A DNA stretch of 64,000 nucleotides, from positions 260,936-324,935 of the forward strand of contig CAMBXL010000002.1 in the NCBI GenBank assembly GCA_945871905.1. Direction: 5' to 3'. The notes under the pieces are model-generated. The model had not been told where the DNA came from, ran no database searches, and saw nothing but the letters and a program-made list of their open reading frames with translations. This DNA comes from Chitinophaga pinensis (GTDB lineage Bacteria > Bacteroidota > Bacteroidia > NS11-12g > UBA955). Position numbers and translations under genes: made by a program. Shown one piece after another: positions 47,593-55,996 of the stretch. Every line of letters starts with the position of its first letter. Position 1 is the first letter of the stretch.

Positions 47593-47766
47593 ATGGTATT
47601 GGTAAAATATCAATTTATAGTAAATACAAAACAAGTTCCAGAGAGTGAATTTTTATTAAACAATAATAAAGAATATTCTTTAAAAGCTCAAAAGAATGAC
47701 TCATTTTTAAACAAAGAAAAAGTCACTAAATTACTTTACCTAGCTATCTACTTTGAATGCCACTAG
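47593..47766 (+). CDS. Possible small hypothetical protein (57 residues)
   Basis: An ATG-started frame of 57 codons fills most of the 272-base spacer between uppP and the traB/gumN gene. The product is basic with a mildly hydrophobic C-terminus (LLYLAIYFECH), no signal peptide and no family I recognise. In DNA this AT-rich an open run of this length is uncommon but possible by chance. It could also be a gene remnant. Its stop lies 4 bases before the convergent gene's stop. Confidence 0.25.
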   Translation: MVLVKYQFIVNTKQVPESEFLLNNNKEYSLKAQKNDSFLNKEKVTKLLYLAIYFECH

Positions 47767-47770
47767 TATC

Positions 47771-48673
47771 TTAGTATCTTATCGGAGTAACGGTATAGCC
47801 TTGTTGTCTTAATAAATTAATTAAGCCCTTATCGCCTCCCAAGTGGCCTGCACCAACGGCTACAAAAAATGAAGTTTGCTGGAACTGTGGACTTAGGTAT
47901 TCTACCCATTTTATGTTTCTTTGGTCGAGCAATTCGTTTTGGAAGAAATTCATTTCAGGAGATACTTTTAAGGCATAATCATAAATACCTTTCCCATTTT
48001 GCTTAGCATAAATACTTAACATTTCCTTTAATTCCACTTGTGCCTTGTCAGGGTTTTGACACAAATCCATTAACCATTTGTTTTGAACACTGTCAGGTAC
48101 ACTTTTTAATAAACTGTCTTGAAATCCAATGGTCTCTAATCCCATTGACTTAATTTTATATTTTTTGGATAAGTCGGCAATAAAGAAATCTATAGGCAAT
48201 GCGTAACAACCCACAAATGATGGGCTCATCATAATGGTTGTCATCAAATTTTGAGGTGATTTATTCAATAAATTCTCAATAGAATCTTTTAATATTTGAC
48301 GACATGTTTGGTCTACAATTTCAAGCTGTTCCGCAGTCAACACCTCATTTAAAGGACGTTCTGGTTTTTCCATCGCCATTTTAAACATGGTCATTAACAC
48401 CTTAATATCATTTAAATTGAGTTCCATTGCTACCAAATCAGTTTCTTGAATTGTTTTGTTGATAGTAGGATTGTCTACTTCATCTTTGGTACAATACAAA
48501 TGAATAGTCCCAAATAAATAAGAAGATTTGGTAATCTCTTTCCCAGACACTTTCCACAGGAGGGCATCCTCTTCTTGTGTTAAATCTTGCGCAGTAGCAA
48601 TGCTAGAATTAACAAATAATAAGAAAGCAATTACTGTAAATTTAGTCAGGGTTGCTATTGTTTTCAGGTTCAT
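47771..48673 (-). CDS. TraB/GumN family protein, exported
   Basis: A protein of about 300 residues. ATG 48673 (MNLKTIATLTKFTVIAFLLF...) gives a proper signal peptide; the earlier in-frame Met codons would bury it. The N-terminal motif SSYLFGTIHLYC and C-terminal VAVGAGHLGGDKGLINLLR are the two conserved Gly-His blocks of TraB/GumN proteins, proposed to be metal-dependent proteases related to Tiki. The role here is unknown. Its start overlaps the lspA 3' end by 32 bases, so it closes the ileS-dksA-lspA unit. Confidence 0.85.
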   Translation of the reverse strand: MNLKTIATLTKFTVIAFLLFVNSSIATAQDLTQEEDALLWKVSGKEITKSSYLFGTIHLYCTKDEVDNPTINKTIQETDLVAMELNLNDIKVLMTMFKMAMEKPERPLNEVLTAEQLEIVDQTCRQILKDSIENLLNKSPQNLMTTIMMSPSFVGCYALPIDFFIADLSKKYKIKSMGLETIGFQDSLLKSVPDSVQNKWLMDLCQNPDKAQVELKEMLSIYAKQNGKGIYDYALKVSPEMNFFQNELLDQRNIKWVEYLSPQFQQTSFFVAVGAGHLGGDKGLINLLRQQGYTVTPIRY

Positions 48674-49382
48674 TGTGTGTGGTTTCATCGGGAGCAATTT
48701 CATCATTGTTAGCCATGGTGTTTTCGGTAACCGTTGGTTTGTTGTCTTGACCTTCTAGTTGTTTTTTGAAAAAGCGTTTTTGAAACACTAAAATAGAAAT
48801 AATACCGATACTGATGGCGGTGTCTGCCAAGTTAAAAACAGGACTAAAGAAAATGAATTCTTGACCAGCATTAATAGGCGACCATTCAGGGTAATGGGTA
48901 TGAATAACAGGGAAATAAAGCATATCAACAACCCTGCCTTGTAACCACAAACCTGTGTATTCATTCATTTGTTGGTATATAACACCGTAGAATACAGAAT
49001 CAATAATATTTCCGATGGCACCCCCTAAAATAAGGGCGATACAAACTAAAAACCAAAAATTAGCATTTTTCTTGATATTGGTGTACAAGAACCAAATTCC
49101 AAAAGAGGAAACTACAATTCTAAGTGTGGTAAGGATGTATTTTCCGACAACGCCAAAAAACTCCATACCAAAAGCCATACCGTTGTTTTCGGTAAAATGA
49201 AACAAGAACCAATCGCCAATAATGGAGCGTTCGGTATGTAAAATCATATTGTTTTTTACCCAATACTTTAGAACCTGATCCACAATAACCACAAAAGCCA
49301 ATAGGACAAAGGGAACAACCCATTTTCTTTTGTTTGGAATTTCTGTATCGGTGTGTACCGAAGAGAGATGCTGTTCAGTCAC
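48642..49382 (-). CDS. lspA: Lipoprotein signal peptidase (signal peptidase II)
   Basis: A 246-residue inner-membrane aspartyl protease that cuts prolipoproteins before the lipid-modified Cys. There are four membrane helices; the catalytic aspartates are in GNIIDSVFYG and FNLADTAISIG; VIVDQVLKYWVK begins the first helix. A C-terminal acidic, Asn-rich tail of about 40 residues makes it longer than E. coli LspA. It serves the several lipoproteins in this window. It is 5 bases downstream of the dksA-like gene in the ileS unit. Confidence 0.95.
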   Translation of the reverse strand: MTEQHLSSVHTDTEIPNKRKWVVPFVLLAFVVIVDQVLKYWVKNNMILHTERSIIGDWFLFHFTENNGMAFGMEFFGVVGKYILTTLRIVVSSFGIWFLYTNIKKNANFWFLVCIALILGGAIGNIIDSVFYGVIYQQMNEYTGLWLQGRVVDMLYFPVIHTHYPEWSPINAGQEFIFFSPVFNLADTAISIGIISILVFQKRFFKKQLEGQDNKPTVTENTMANNDEIAPDETTHNEPENNSNPD

Positions 49383-49387
49383 TTGTT

Positions 49388-49789
49388 TTACTTATACTGT
49401 TTTAGTTTAGCTTCCATGCTCAAAGTTGCGTGAGGCACTGCCATTAATCTTTCCTTTTGGATCAATTTTCCAGTCACTCTACATACTCCAAACGTTTTGT
49501 TTTCGATACGTATTAATGCCGCATTCAAATTATCAATAAATTTTTTCTGACGAGCAGCCAATTGATTTAAATTCTCTTTTTCAAAAGTACTAGCACCATC
49601 ATCTAAAGTAAGATACTGATTGGAAGTATTACCATCACCATTTTCATTTGGATTTTGCAATGATTTTTGCATTTTGCCAAACTCATCTTTAGCAACACCC
49701 AATTTACTCATTATCAACTGCTTGAACTCTAATAAGTCCGCATCGCTGTAACGAGTCTTTTCTTTTTCTTCTGTTTTTTTCTTAGCCAT
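49388..49789 (-). CDS. TraR/DksA family protein with degenerate zinc finger
   Basis: A 133-residue protein with an N-terminal coiled-coil hairpin and the DksA-type C-terminal segment NKTFGVCRVTGKLIQKERL, then VPHATLS. Canonical members have four zinc-binding Cys; here only one remains (CRVT replaces CxxC and the second pair is absent). This pattern is frequent in Bacteroidota relatives, so it is probably a functional zinc-free form acting on RNA polymerase, but that is inference. It overlaps the ileS 3' end by 8 bases. Confidence 0.87.
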   Translation of the reverse strand: MAKKKTEEKEKTRYSDADLLEFKQLIMSKLGVAKDEFGKMQKSLQNPNENGDGNTSNQYLTLDDGASTFEKENLNQLAARQKKFIDNLNAALIRIENKTFGVCRVTGKLIQKERLMAVPHATLSMEAKLKQYK

Positions 49790-52700
49790 TTTTTTCTAAT
49801 TTAATTAAACAAATTACACCTTCTATGTCTATTTTTTCTGCTTCTAATAAAGTTTCGGAATATACAATATTGTCTGCTAAAATTTCAGCGCAAATATAAT
49901 CTTTAAAATAAACTATTGCTGCATTAATTTCTTCGTTACAATTCACCGTCACTAGGATGCGGTCCATTACATCCAAACCACTCTCTTTTCTTAGGTTTTG
50001 AACTCTATTGATAAATTCTCTTGCCAAGCCTTCTTTCCTTAATTCTTCACTTATTTGAATATCTAAAGCCACTGTTAATTTACCATCAACTGCCACTAAC
50101 CAACCCGGCATGTCTTTGGAAAGTATCTCCACATCCTCTTTTAACAATTTAAACTGAACCGAACCTAAATCAATGGTATAGAAACCTTCTTTTTCCAATT
50201 CGTTGATTTGTGAATGACTCATATTTTGAATAGCTGCTGACAAGGCTTTCATATTGGCACCAATCTTTGGTCCTAACGCTTTAAAGTTTGGTTTTATTGC
50301 TTTTACAATCAAATCATTGTCGGCTTCTATAAACTCCAAATGCTTTACATTAACCTCTGACAAAACCAATTCTTTGATATGTTCTAACTGTTGCTTAAAG
50401 GTTGGATCCAATACCGGAACCATAATTTTTTGAAGTGGTTGTCTTACTCTGATGTTTTGTTTTTTTCTTAAACTCAATACCAAGCTGCTTAAATCTTGTG
50501 CCAACTGCATGGTAGTTTCTAGATTTTTATTGATATAGGCTTCTTGTACTTTGGGCATTTCAGTTAAATGAACCGAAGAAACAACCGTATTTAATTTCAA
50601 ACTTTTGAACAACCATTCTGAGAAAAAGGGAGCAAATGGACTTGTTAGTTCAGTCACTGTTTTAAGACAAACATACAGGGAATCGTATGCAGATTGCTTG
50701 TCGGCATTCATTACACCTTTCCAAAAACGGCGTCTTGACAATCGCACATACCAATTGCTTAAATCATCACACACAAAGGTTTCTATAGCCCTAACCGCTG
50801 GAGTAGGATCATAATCGTCCATGTGTGAACTTACGGTATTAATTAATGAGTTTAATTTGGACAATATCCATTGGTCGAGCTCGCTAAGCAAACTAAAGTC
50901 TTGGCGTTTGGACTCATCAAAAACATAGGCATCAATATTGGCATAAATTGCAAAGAAAGAGTATGTATTATACAAGGTGCCGAAAAACTTACGTTGGGTT
51001 TCACCAATTCCCTCTAAGTCAAATTTTAGATTATCCCAAGGGTCACTATTGGTTATCATATACCATCGAGTGGCATCTGCACCATATTTATCTATGGTTG
51101 TAAATGGATCAATGGCATTGCCTAAACGTTTGCTCATTTTATTGCCATTTTTGTCTAGCACCAAACCATTGGCTATTACATTTTTGTAAGCCACACTGTC
51201 GAACAACATGGCTGCGATAGCGTGTAGGGTAAAAAACCAACCACGTGTTTGATCCACCCCTTCGGCAATAAAATCGGCAGGAAAAGTTTGGTTCCAATTG
51301 TCTTTGTTTTTCAATCCCCATTGGGCAAAAGGCATAGCCCCACTGTCAAACCAAACATCAATCAAATCGCTCTCCCTTTTCATCGGTTTGCCCGATGGAG
51401 AAACCAACACTAAATCATCAACAAATGGTTTGTGTAAGTCTATATTTTCATCTTGAATGATTTGGTTTAACCCAAGTACTTGATTGGCTTTCAGAACTTC
51501 AGCTTTTAATTCATCAATAGAACCAATACAAATTTCCTCCACCGAACCATCAGTTCCATCTTCTGTTCTCCAAATAGGCAGCGGCGTTCCCCAATAGCGG
51601 CTTCTGCTCAAATTCCAATCAACTAAATTTTCGAGCCAATTACCAAAACGACCCTCGCCCGTTGACTGAGGTTTCCAATTGATGGTTTTGTTTAACTCTA
51701 CCATTCTCCCCTTAATAGCTGTGGTTTTAATAAACCAACTTTCCATAGGATAGTATAAAATAGGTTTATCTGTACGCCAGCAATGCGGGTACGTGTGAAC
51801 ATATTTTTCAACCTTAAAGGCTCTGTTTTGTTCTTTTAACCAAATGGCTAATTCCACATCAACAGATTTTTCAGGTGCTTGACCGTCGGGATAATACTCG
51901 TTTTTAACAAACTTGCCAGCAAAGTCATTGTTTACCTGATGAATAAATTTACCTTGATGATTTACCAATGGAATGGCTTTTTTATTTTCATCTAAAATAA
52001 GCATAGCAGGCACTCCATGTTGTTTGGCCACTCTAGCATCGTCTGCACCAAAAGTTGGGGCAGTGTGTACAATACCTGTTCCATCTTCGGTGGTTACAAA
52101 ATCACCATCAATTACCACAAAAGCTTTTTCGGGATTTTCGTGTGGGGTTGTCCATTTGAACAATTGTTCATATCGAGTGCCTACAAGGGCTTTGCCTTTA
52201 TATTCCGCGATTATTTGAAAAGGAATTTCTTTGGTTTCTTTGTTATAATTTTCAAAAAGGGAACTGTCACTGGTTTCTATGTATTTTTTTCCAAACTGTT
52301 TGGCTACTAAATTTTTGGCCAATATCACTTGAACGGGTTCAAACGTGTATTGATTAAAGGTTTTTACTAAAACATAATCAATTTTGGGACCCACGGTTAA
52401 AGCAGTATTGGAGGGCAAAGTCCACGGTGTAGTAGTCCAAGCCAAGAAATAAACATCGCCTTCTATTTGACTTAAAAGGGCATTCGAATCCTTGTGTGCC
52501 AAAAACTGAGCAACAACAGTGGTATCAGTAACATCCTTATACGTACCTGGCTGGTTTAACTCGTGTGAAGACAAGCCTGTTCCAGCAGCAGGACTGAAGG
52601 GTTGAATCGTGTAACCTTTGTATAAATAATCTTTCTTGTGAAGCTCTTTCAACAAATACCAAAGCGTTTCAATGTATTCATTTTCGTAAGTAATATAAGG

Positions 52701-53135
52701 ATTGTCTAAGTCGACCCAATAACCCATTTTGATGGTTAATTCGTCCCACTTGTCCTTGAAGAGCATTACATCTTTTCTACATTCGGCATTGTATTCAGCA
52801 ACACTTATTTTTTTACCAATATCTTCCTTCGTAATTCCCAAGCGTTTTTCCACTTGAAGTTCTATTGGCAAACCGTGTGTATCCCAACCGCCTTTTCTAT
52901 TGACCTGAAACCCTTGGAGTGTTTTGTATCTACAAAAAATATCTTTGATAGCACGCGCCATAACGTGGTGAATCCCCGGCATACCATTGGCACTAGGTGG
53001 CCCTTCAAAAAAAACAAATGGTGTTTTTCCTTCTCTGCTTGAAACGCTTTGTTCGAAAGTATGTTCCAATTTCCATTGCTCAAGAACTTCCGTTTCTATC
53101 TGTGGCCAATTTACTTGTTTGAGTGTACGATACAT
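49782..53135 (-). CDS. ileS: Isoleucyl-tRNA synthetase
   Basis: A 1,117-residue class I synthetase. The HIGH-type motif appears as GIHHVMARAIKD near residue 55; the editing (CP1) domain includes WTTTPWTLPSNTAL and the GTGIVHTAP site; the KMSKS motif is KMSKRLGN near residue 675; an anticodon-binding domain and C-terminal extension follow. There is no C-terminal zinc-binding Cys cluster like that of E. coli IleS, consistent with the longer clade typical of Bacteroidota. It heads ileS-dksA-lspA-traB and has a TACCTTTG -7 box 16 bases upstream. Confidence 0.97.
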   Translation of the reverse strand: MYRTLKQVNWPQIETEVLEQWKLEHTFEQSVSSREGKTPFVFFEGPPSANGMPGIHHVMARAIKDIFCRYKTLQGFQVNRKGGWDTHGLPIELQVEKRLGITKEDIGKKISVAEYNAECRKDVMLFKDKWDELTIKMGYWVDLDNPYITYENEYIETLWYLLKELHKKDYLYKGYTIQPFSPAAGTGLSSHELNQPGTYKDVTDTTVVAQFLAHKDSNALLSQIEGDVYFLAWTTTPWTLPSNTALTVGPKIDYVLVKTFNQYTFEPVQVILAKNLVAKQFGKKYIETSDSSLFENYNKETKEIPFQIIAEYKGKALVGTRYEQLFKWTTPHENPEKAFVVIDGDFVTTEDGTGIVHTAPTFGADDARVAKQHGVPAMLILDENKKAIPLVNHQGKFIHQVNNDFAGKFVKNEYYPDGQAPEKSVDVELAIWLKEQNRAFKVEKYVHTYPHCWRTDKPILYYPMESWFIKTTAIKGRMVELNKTINWKPQSTGEGRFGNWLENLVDWNLSRSRYWGTPLPIWRTEDGTDGSVEEICIGSIDELKAEVLKANQVLGLNQIIQDENIDLHKPFVDDLVLVSPSGKPMKRESDLIDVWFDSGAMPFAQWGLKNKDNWNQTFPADFIAEGVDQTRGWFFTLHAIAAMLFDSVAYKNVIANGLVLDKNGNKMSKRLGNAIDPFTTIDKYGADATRWYMITNSDPWDNLKFDLEGIGETQRKFFGTLYNTYSFFAIYANIDAYVFDESKRQDFSLLSELDQWILSKLNSLINTVSSHMDDYDPTPAVRAIETFVCDDLSNWYVRLSRRRFWKGVMNADKQSAYDSLYVCLKTVTELTSPFAPFFSEWLFKSLKLNTVVSSVHLTEMPKVQEAYINKNLETTMQLAQDLSSLVLSLRKKQNIRVRQPLQKIMVPVLDPTFKQQLEHIKELVLSEVNVKHLEFIEADNDLIVKAIKPNFKALGPKIGANMKALSAAIQNMSHSQINELEKEGFYTIDLGSVQFKLLKEDVEILSKDMPGWLVAVDGKLTVALDIQISEELRKEGLAREFINRVQNLRKESGLDVMDRILVTVNCNEEINAAIVYFKDYICAEILADNIVYSETLLEAEKIDIEGVICLIKLEKNG

Positions 53136-53151
53136 GCTTTAATAAAGTGTG

Positions 53152-53159
53152 CAAAGGTA
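53152..53159 (-). promoter_or_regulatory. -7 box (TACCTTTG) of ileS
   Basis: An exact consensus on the minus strand, 16 bases upstream of the ileS ATG at 53135. The short leader leaves no room for a T-box riboswitch. Confidence 0.5.
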
Positions 53160-53248
53160 AGAAAAAAGGTGCAATGTATTTTGATTGCAATGTCCATGCT
53201 TTTCCAAAAACAAGGAATTATTCGACTTTTTTGGATATTATTGCATTA

Positions 53249-53884
53249 ATGAAATCACTTTTAACACTTTTTTTAATAACCCTTTTATTAGGAAGTTGTA
53301 AAAAAGAAGAATTTAATACCCAAATAAATATCTCACTAAACTCAGGTATTCGAATTCTTAAAACACCGCCAACTCGGGTATTAATTACCAGTTACAGTGT
53401 AGACATGAACAAGGAGTATAAAAAAGTAATTCACACCCTTTATACCGATTCCTTTGGTCGCTATTCAAATGCCATTAAAGTAAAAAAACCGGGCAAAAAG
53501 GAGTATTACAAAATTGAATTAGAGGAAAGTATGTGGATACTCCCCAATTCAGGACCTCAAGAATTTACTGCTGGTTTTGAAAATAATATTGACTTTAGAA
53601 TTCCCCCAAAATGGTTGATACAAATCCGACTAAAAGACAGTTCGGGACTATACAAACCTGAACAGTTGTTGAGTACTCACAATTTATCTAGCAACTATGC
53701 CGGCATCTTGTATAACATCGACTCTTTTCCTGAGTTTTCTACGCAAAATTATATCGTTACAGCTCCCTCAGATTCTTATATCACAGTCACATTGTCACTA
53801 AGAAAAAGATTGAATAACCAATTGGAAACAAGACAATTTAAATACAATGCAAACAACAGCAATACCATATGGATAACTTTATAA
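53249..53884 (+). CDS. Uncharacterised lipoprotein
   Basis: A 211-residue protein. ATG 53249 gives a lipoprotein signal peptide with lipobox LLGSC (Cys near residue 17) followed by KKEE. The mature part is beta-rich: a carboxypeptidase-regulatory or Ig-like start (INISLNSGIRI, TLYTDSFGRYSNAIKVKKPG) and a second beta region. I do not recognise a family. An upstream in-frame ATG (53123) overlaps ileS and would bury the signal, so it is rejected. The next gene overlaps its end by 16 bases, which suggests coupled expression and a shared outer-membrane role. Confidence 0.78.
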   Translation: MKSLLTLFLITLLLGSCKKEEFNTQINISLNSGIRILKTPPTRVLITSYSVDMNKEYKKVIHTLYTDSFGRYSNAIKVKKPGKKEYYKIELEESMWILPNSGPQEFTAGFENNIDFRIPPKWLIQIRLKDSSGLYKPEQLLSTHNLSSNYAGILYNIDSFPEFSTQNYIVTAPSDSYITVTLSLRKRLNNQLETRQFKYNANNSNTIWITL

Positions 53885-54492
53885 AACCTCAACTGATTGT
53901 ATTGTTTTGTTTATTGCTTTCAAAATCAGCCTTGTCGGAGACGGTGGCAAGCACAAAAGATACTATTATTCGCAAAGAGAATCCTCCTTTCAAATTTCAA
54001 AGTCAATTAGAGTTTTCGGGGGGATATTCTACAAGAAGATATGCGAATTGGAACTTCAGAACAATCAATGGCGTCTCATTAGGAAAGGGCGCTTTTGCAG
54101 GAATAGGTTTTGGTTTACTGAGTTTCCGTGACCAAGCTACTTTTTTGTTTACTAACTACACTTATGTACCTGTTTTTGCTAGGGTTTCTATCAAACCACT
54201 GAAAAACGATAAGGTGTTTTTATTTTCAGACCTAGGAACACAATTTAAAGGCCCCAATAATTTGGAAAATTATCAATTAAAAAGCGACCCTACTATTTTC
54301 AAACCTCTGTTTTGGCGAATAGGAACTGGAACTGAATTAAAATCGAAACACAACACTTATTACATGGCTTTGTCATACAAATACAACAAAGCACGCTATT
54401 TTTACCGCTCGTTTCGCTATGGTGGTTACTCCATTTCTGACTGGTACCGTTCGCACACCTTTGAACTGACCGTTGGAATCAGACTAAAATAA
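53869..54492 (+). CDS. Uncharacterised outer-membrane beta-barrel protein
   Basis: A 207-residue exported protein with a signal peptide (about 23 residues ending SALS) and amphipathic strands throughout: FQSQLEFSGGYSTRRY, VSLGKGAFAGIGFGLLSF, YVPVFARVSIKPL, TYYMALSYKYNKARYFY, and a terminal HTFELTVGIRLK that resembles a barrel-closing strand. It is probably an 8-strand porin-like barrel. It overlaps the upstream lipoprotein gene by 16 bases; a small disrupted membrane gene follows 29 bases downstream. Confidence 0.75.
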   Translation: MDNFIKPQLIVLFCLLLSKSALSETVASTKDTIIRKENPPFKFQSQLEFSGGYSTRRYANWNFRTINGVSLGKGAFAGIGFGLLSFRDQATFLFTNYTYVPVFARVSIKPLKNDKVFLFSDLGTQFKGPNNLENYQLKSDPTIFKPLFWRIGTGTELKSKHNTYYMALSYKYNKARYFYRSFRYGGYSISDWYRSHTFELTVGIRLK

Positions 54493-54521
54493 AACAACAG
54501 AAATTAACAAATACTAAAAAT

Positions 54522-54730
54522 ATGAATAATAAAATCGCAAAAATCGTTTTACATCTTTTATTGATTTCCATAGGTACGCTTTTTTTTATGCACTATTTAC
54601 CTTGGCAAAACCAGTTGTTGAAATGTCAAAACTTAAGGCTTTTCTTTTGTCATTGATTTGTTCACTACTTACTGTTTTTGTAAGAAATGAACAAATTGTA
54701 AATCTGTTTAAGAAGAAAAAATCAGAATAG
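54522..54730 (+). pseudogene. Small two-helix membrane protein gene interrupted by a frameshift at a T8 run
   Basis: From ATG 54522 the frame encodes MNNKIAKIVLHLLLISIGTLFF and then runs into a stop at 54654. After a T8 run (54574-54581) a second frame continues YALFTLAKPVVEMS, a second hydrophobic helix (AFLLSLICSLLTVFV) and a basic tail ending KKKKSE at TAG 54730. Adding one T to the run joins the two into a coherent protein of about 69 residues with two membrane helices. A recent mutation, phase variation or a sequencing error in the homopolymer would each explain it. Confidence 0.5.
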
Positions 54731-54835
54731 ATTTATAGAGAAATTCCAATTCTGTTGGAACGGTTTATTCACATTAATTACTTGAATTCGAAATTCAAAG
54801 TTACTGTACGAAAGAAGAATGATTTTAATGTCGGA

Positions 54836-55417
54836 CTAAAATCCAAAAACATCCAAAAACTCTTTGTCTTCGGGTTTGGTATTCGATGAAAAGTAGTGTA
54901 ACAACTTACCTTCGGGACTGATAACGAACTTATTAAAATTCCATTTAACTTCAAAATCACCTGCACCATTCAAAGCTTGTTTGGTAAGCCAAGCGTATAA
55001 TGGATGTTGTCCACTTCCCTTAACTTCTATTTTTTCGGTCATTGGGAATGTTACGCCATAGTTCTTTTGACAAAATGCACCAATTTGTTCCGCTGTACCT
55101 GACTCTTGATTGGCAAATTGATTACATGGTGTACCTATTACTACCACATTACTGTCTTTGTATTTACTATAAAATTTTTGAAGGTTTTCATATTGATAGG
55201 TATAGCCACAAGCACTAGCTGTATTGACTACCACAACATACTTGCCTTTGAAATCAGCAAAACTGATAGCGCTTTGACCATCTAGACTTTTCAGACTGAC
55301 ATCATAAATAGATTGTGTTGGCGTTAATTCGTTTGCTTGTTCTACTTTTTTAGATTTGCCAACAAAACACGAGGTTAAGAAACTTAATAATCCCATAATA
55401 ATAATACTGTTTTTCAT
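54836..55417 (-). CDS. Glutathione peroxidase-family lipoprotein
   Basis: A 193-residue thiol peroxidase. ATG 55417 gives a lipoprotein signal with lipobox FLTSC (Cys near residue 17). The peroxidatic residue is Cys, not selenocysteine (TASACGYTYQYENLQ); the catalytic Gln follows in GTPCNQFANQESG and the Trp in VKWNFNKF. Bacterial members usually take electrons from thioredoxin rather than glutathione. It should detoxify peroxides or lipid hydroperoxides in the envelope. It is divergent from the DUF2452 gene. Confidence 0.9.
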   Translation of the reverse strand: MKNSIIIMGLLSFLTSCFVGKSKKVEQANELTPTQSIYDVSLKSLDGQSAISFADFKGKYVVVVNTASACGYTYQYENLQKFYSKYKDSNVVVIGTPCNQFANQESGTAEQIGAFCQKNYGVTFPMTEKIEVKGSGQHPLYAWLTKQALNGAGDFEVKWNFNKFVISPEGKLLHYFSSNTKPEDKEFLDVFGF

Positions 55418-55449
55418 AATGTATAAACAATTTTGCAATAATAGTGTTT

Positions 55450-55457
55450 TAAATTTG
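55450..55457 (+). promoter_or_regulatory. -7 box (TAAATTTG) of the DUF2452 gene
   Basis: An exact consensus ending 10 bases before the TTG start at 55468. A TTG at 55433-55435 gives a 14-base spacer, slightly shorter than normal. Confidence 0.4.
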
Positions 55458-55467
55458 TACTTTAATT

Positions 55468-55905
55468 TTGGAAACAACACAAAACCCCAACGACCCTTTC
55501 AAAAAGGATGCTTTATACCAAGGACAGGATAAGTTTTCTCCTATTCCTTTAACGGTTTCGTCGCCCAAAATAAACCCTATAGACAAGCGTTTGGTCAAAG
55601 CTACTGCCTTTGAAACCATGCAATATCAGGCCAATCAGCAAATTTCAATCATCAAACAGCAAGCTGAATTATTGATGGAACAAGCCAGAAAAATTGAAGA
55701 AAGAATGGAAATTTCTAGAAAGATTTATGAAGCCGACCTCAATTTTGAACCTGTCATTGGCACTACTTACCACGTTTACGAAAAAAACGGCAGAACGGTA
55801 TTATCGCTTGTTGCCCCGAATGAATGGGGTAAAAAAATGCCTTTCGACCACCATGTTTGTTCAGCTACATTGCTAGGTGACAAAAGTTGGGACTTAGTAA
55901 AATAA
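55468..55905 (+). CDS. DUF2452 family protein
   Basis: A 145-residue cytoplasmic protein. The opening PNDPFKKDAL, a central helix (FETMQYQANQQISIIKQQAELLM, residues about 49-70) and a C-terminal TYHVYEKNGRTVLSLVAPNEWG segment match DUF2452. No function is known. The start must be TTG 55468: a stop at 55450 closes the frame upstream and no ATG occurs until the middle of the protein. A -7 box 10 bases upstream supports this start. Confidence 0.85.
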   Translation: METTQNPNDPFKKDALYQGQDKFSPIPLTVSSPKINPIDKRLVKATAFETMQYQANQQISIIKQQAELLMEQARKIEERMEISRKIYEADLNFEPVIGTTYHVYEKNGRTVLSLVAPNEWGKKMPFDHHVCSATLLGDKSWDLVK

Positions 55906-55984
55906 GCCACAATTACACCCAAAAACTGACTACTATCAGTGTAAACAACTGATTTCATTACACTTCACACTTTTTTTTGTCGTT

Positions 55985-55992
55985 TACCTTTG
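55985..55992 (+). promoter_or_regulatory. -7 box (TACCTTTG) abutting the next start codon
   Basis: An exact consensus ending 4 bases before ATG 55997, predicting a leaderless transcript. A weak 7-bp inverted repeat (55938-55944 with 55958-55964) just upstream may close the DUF2452 transcript. Confidence 0.5.
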
Positions 55993-55996
55993 TATC

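Noticed and set aside
53123-53248. Upstream extension of the lipoprotein at 53249
   Set aside because: It would overlap ileS and place 42 residues before the lipoprotein signal peptide.
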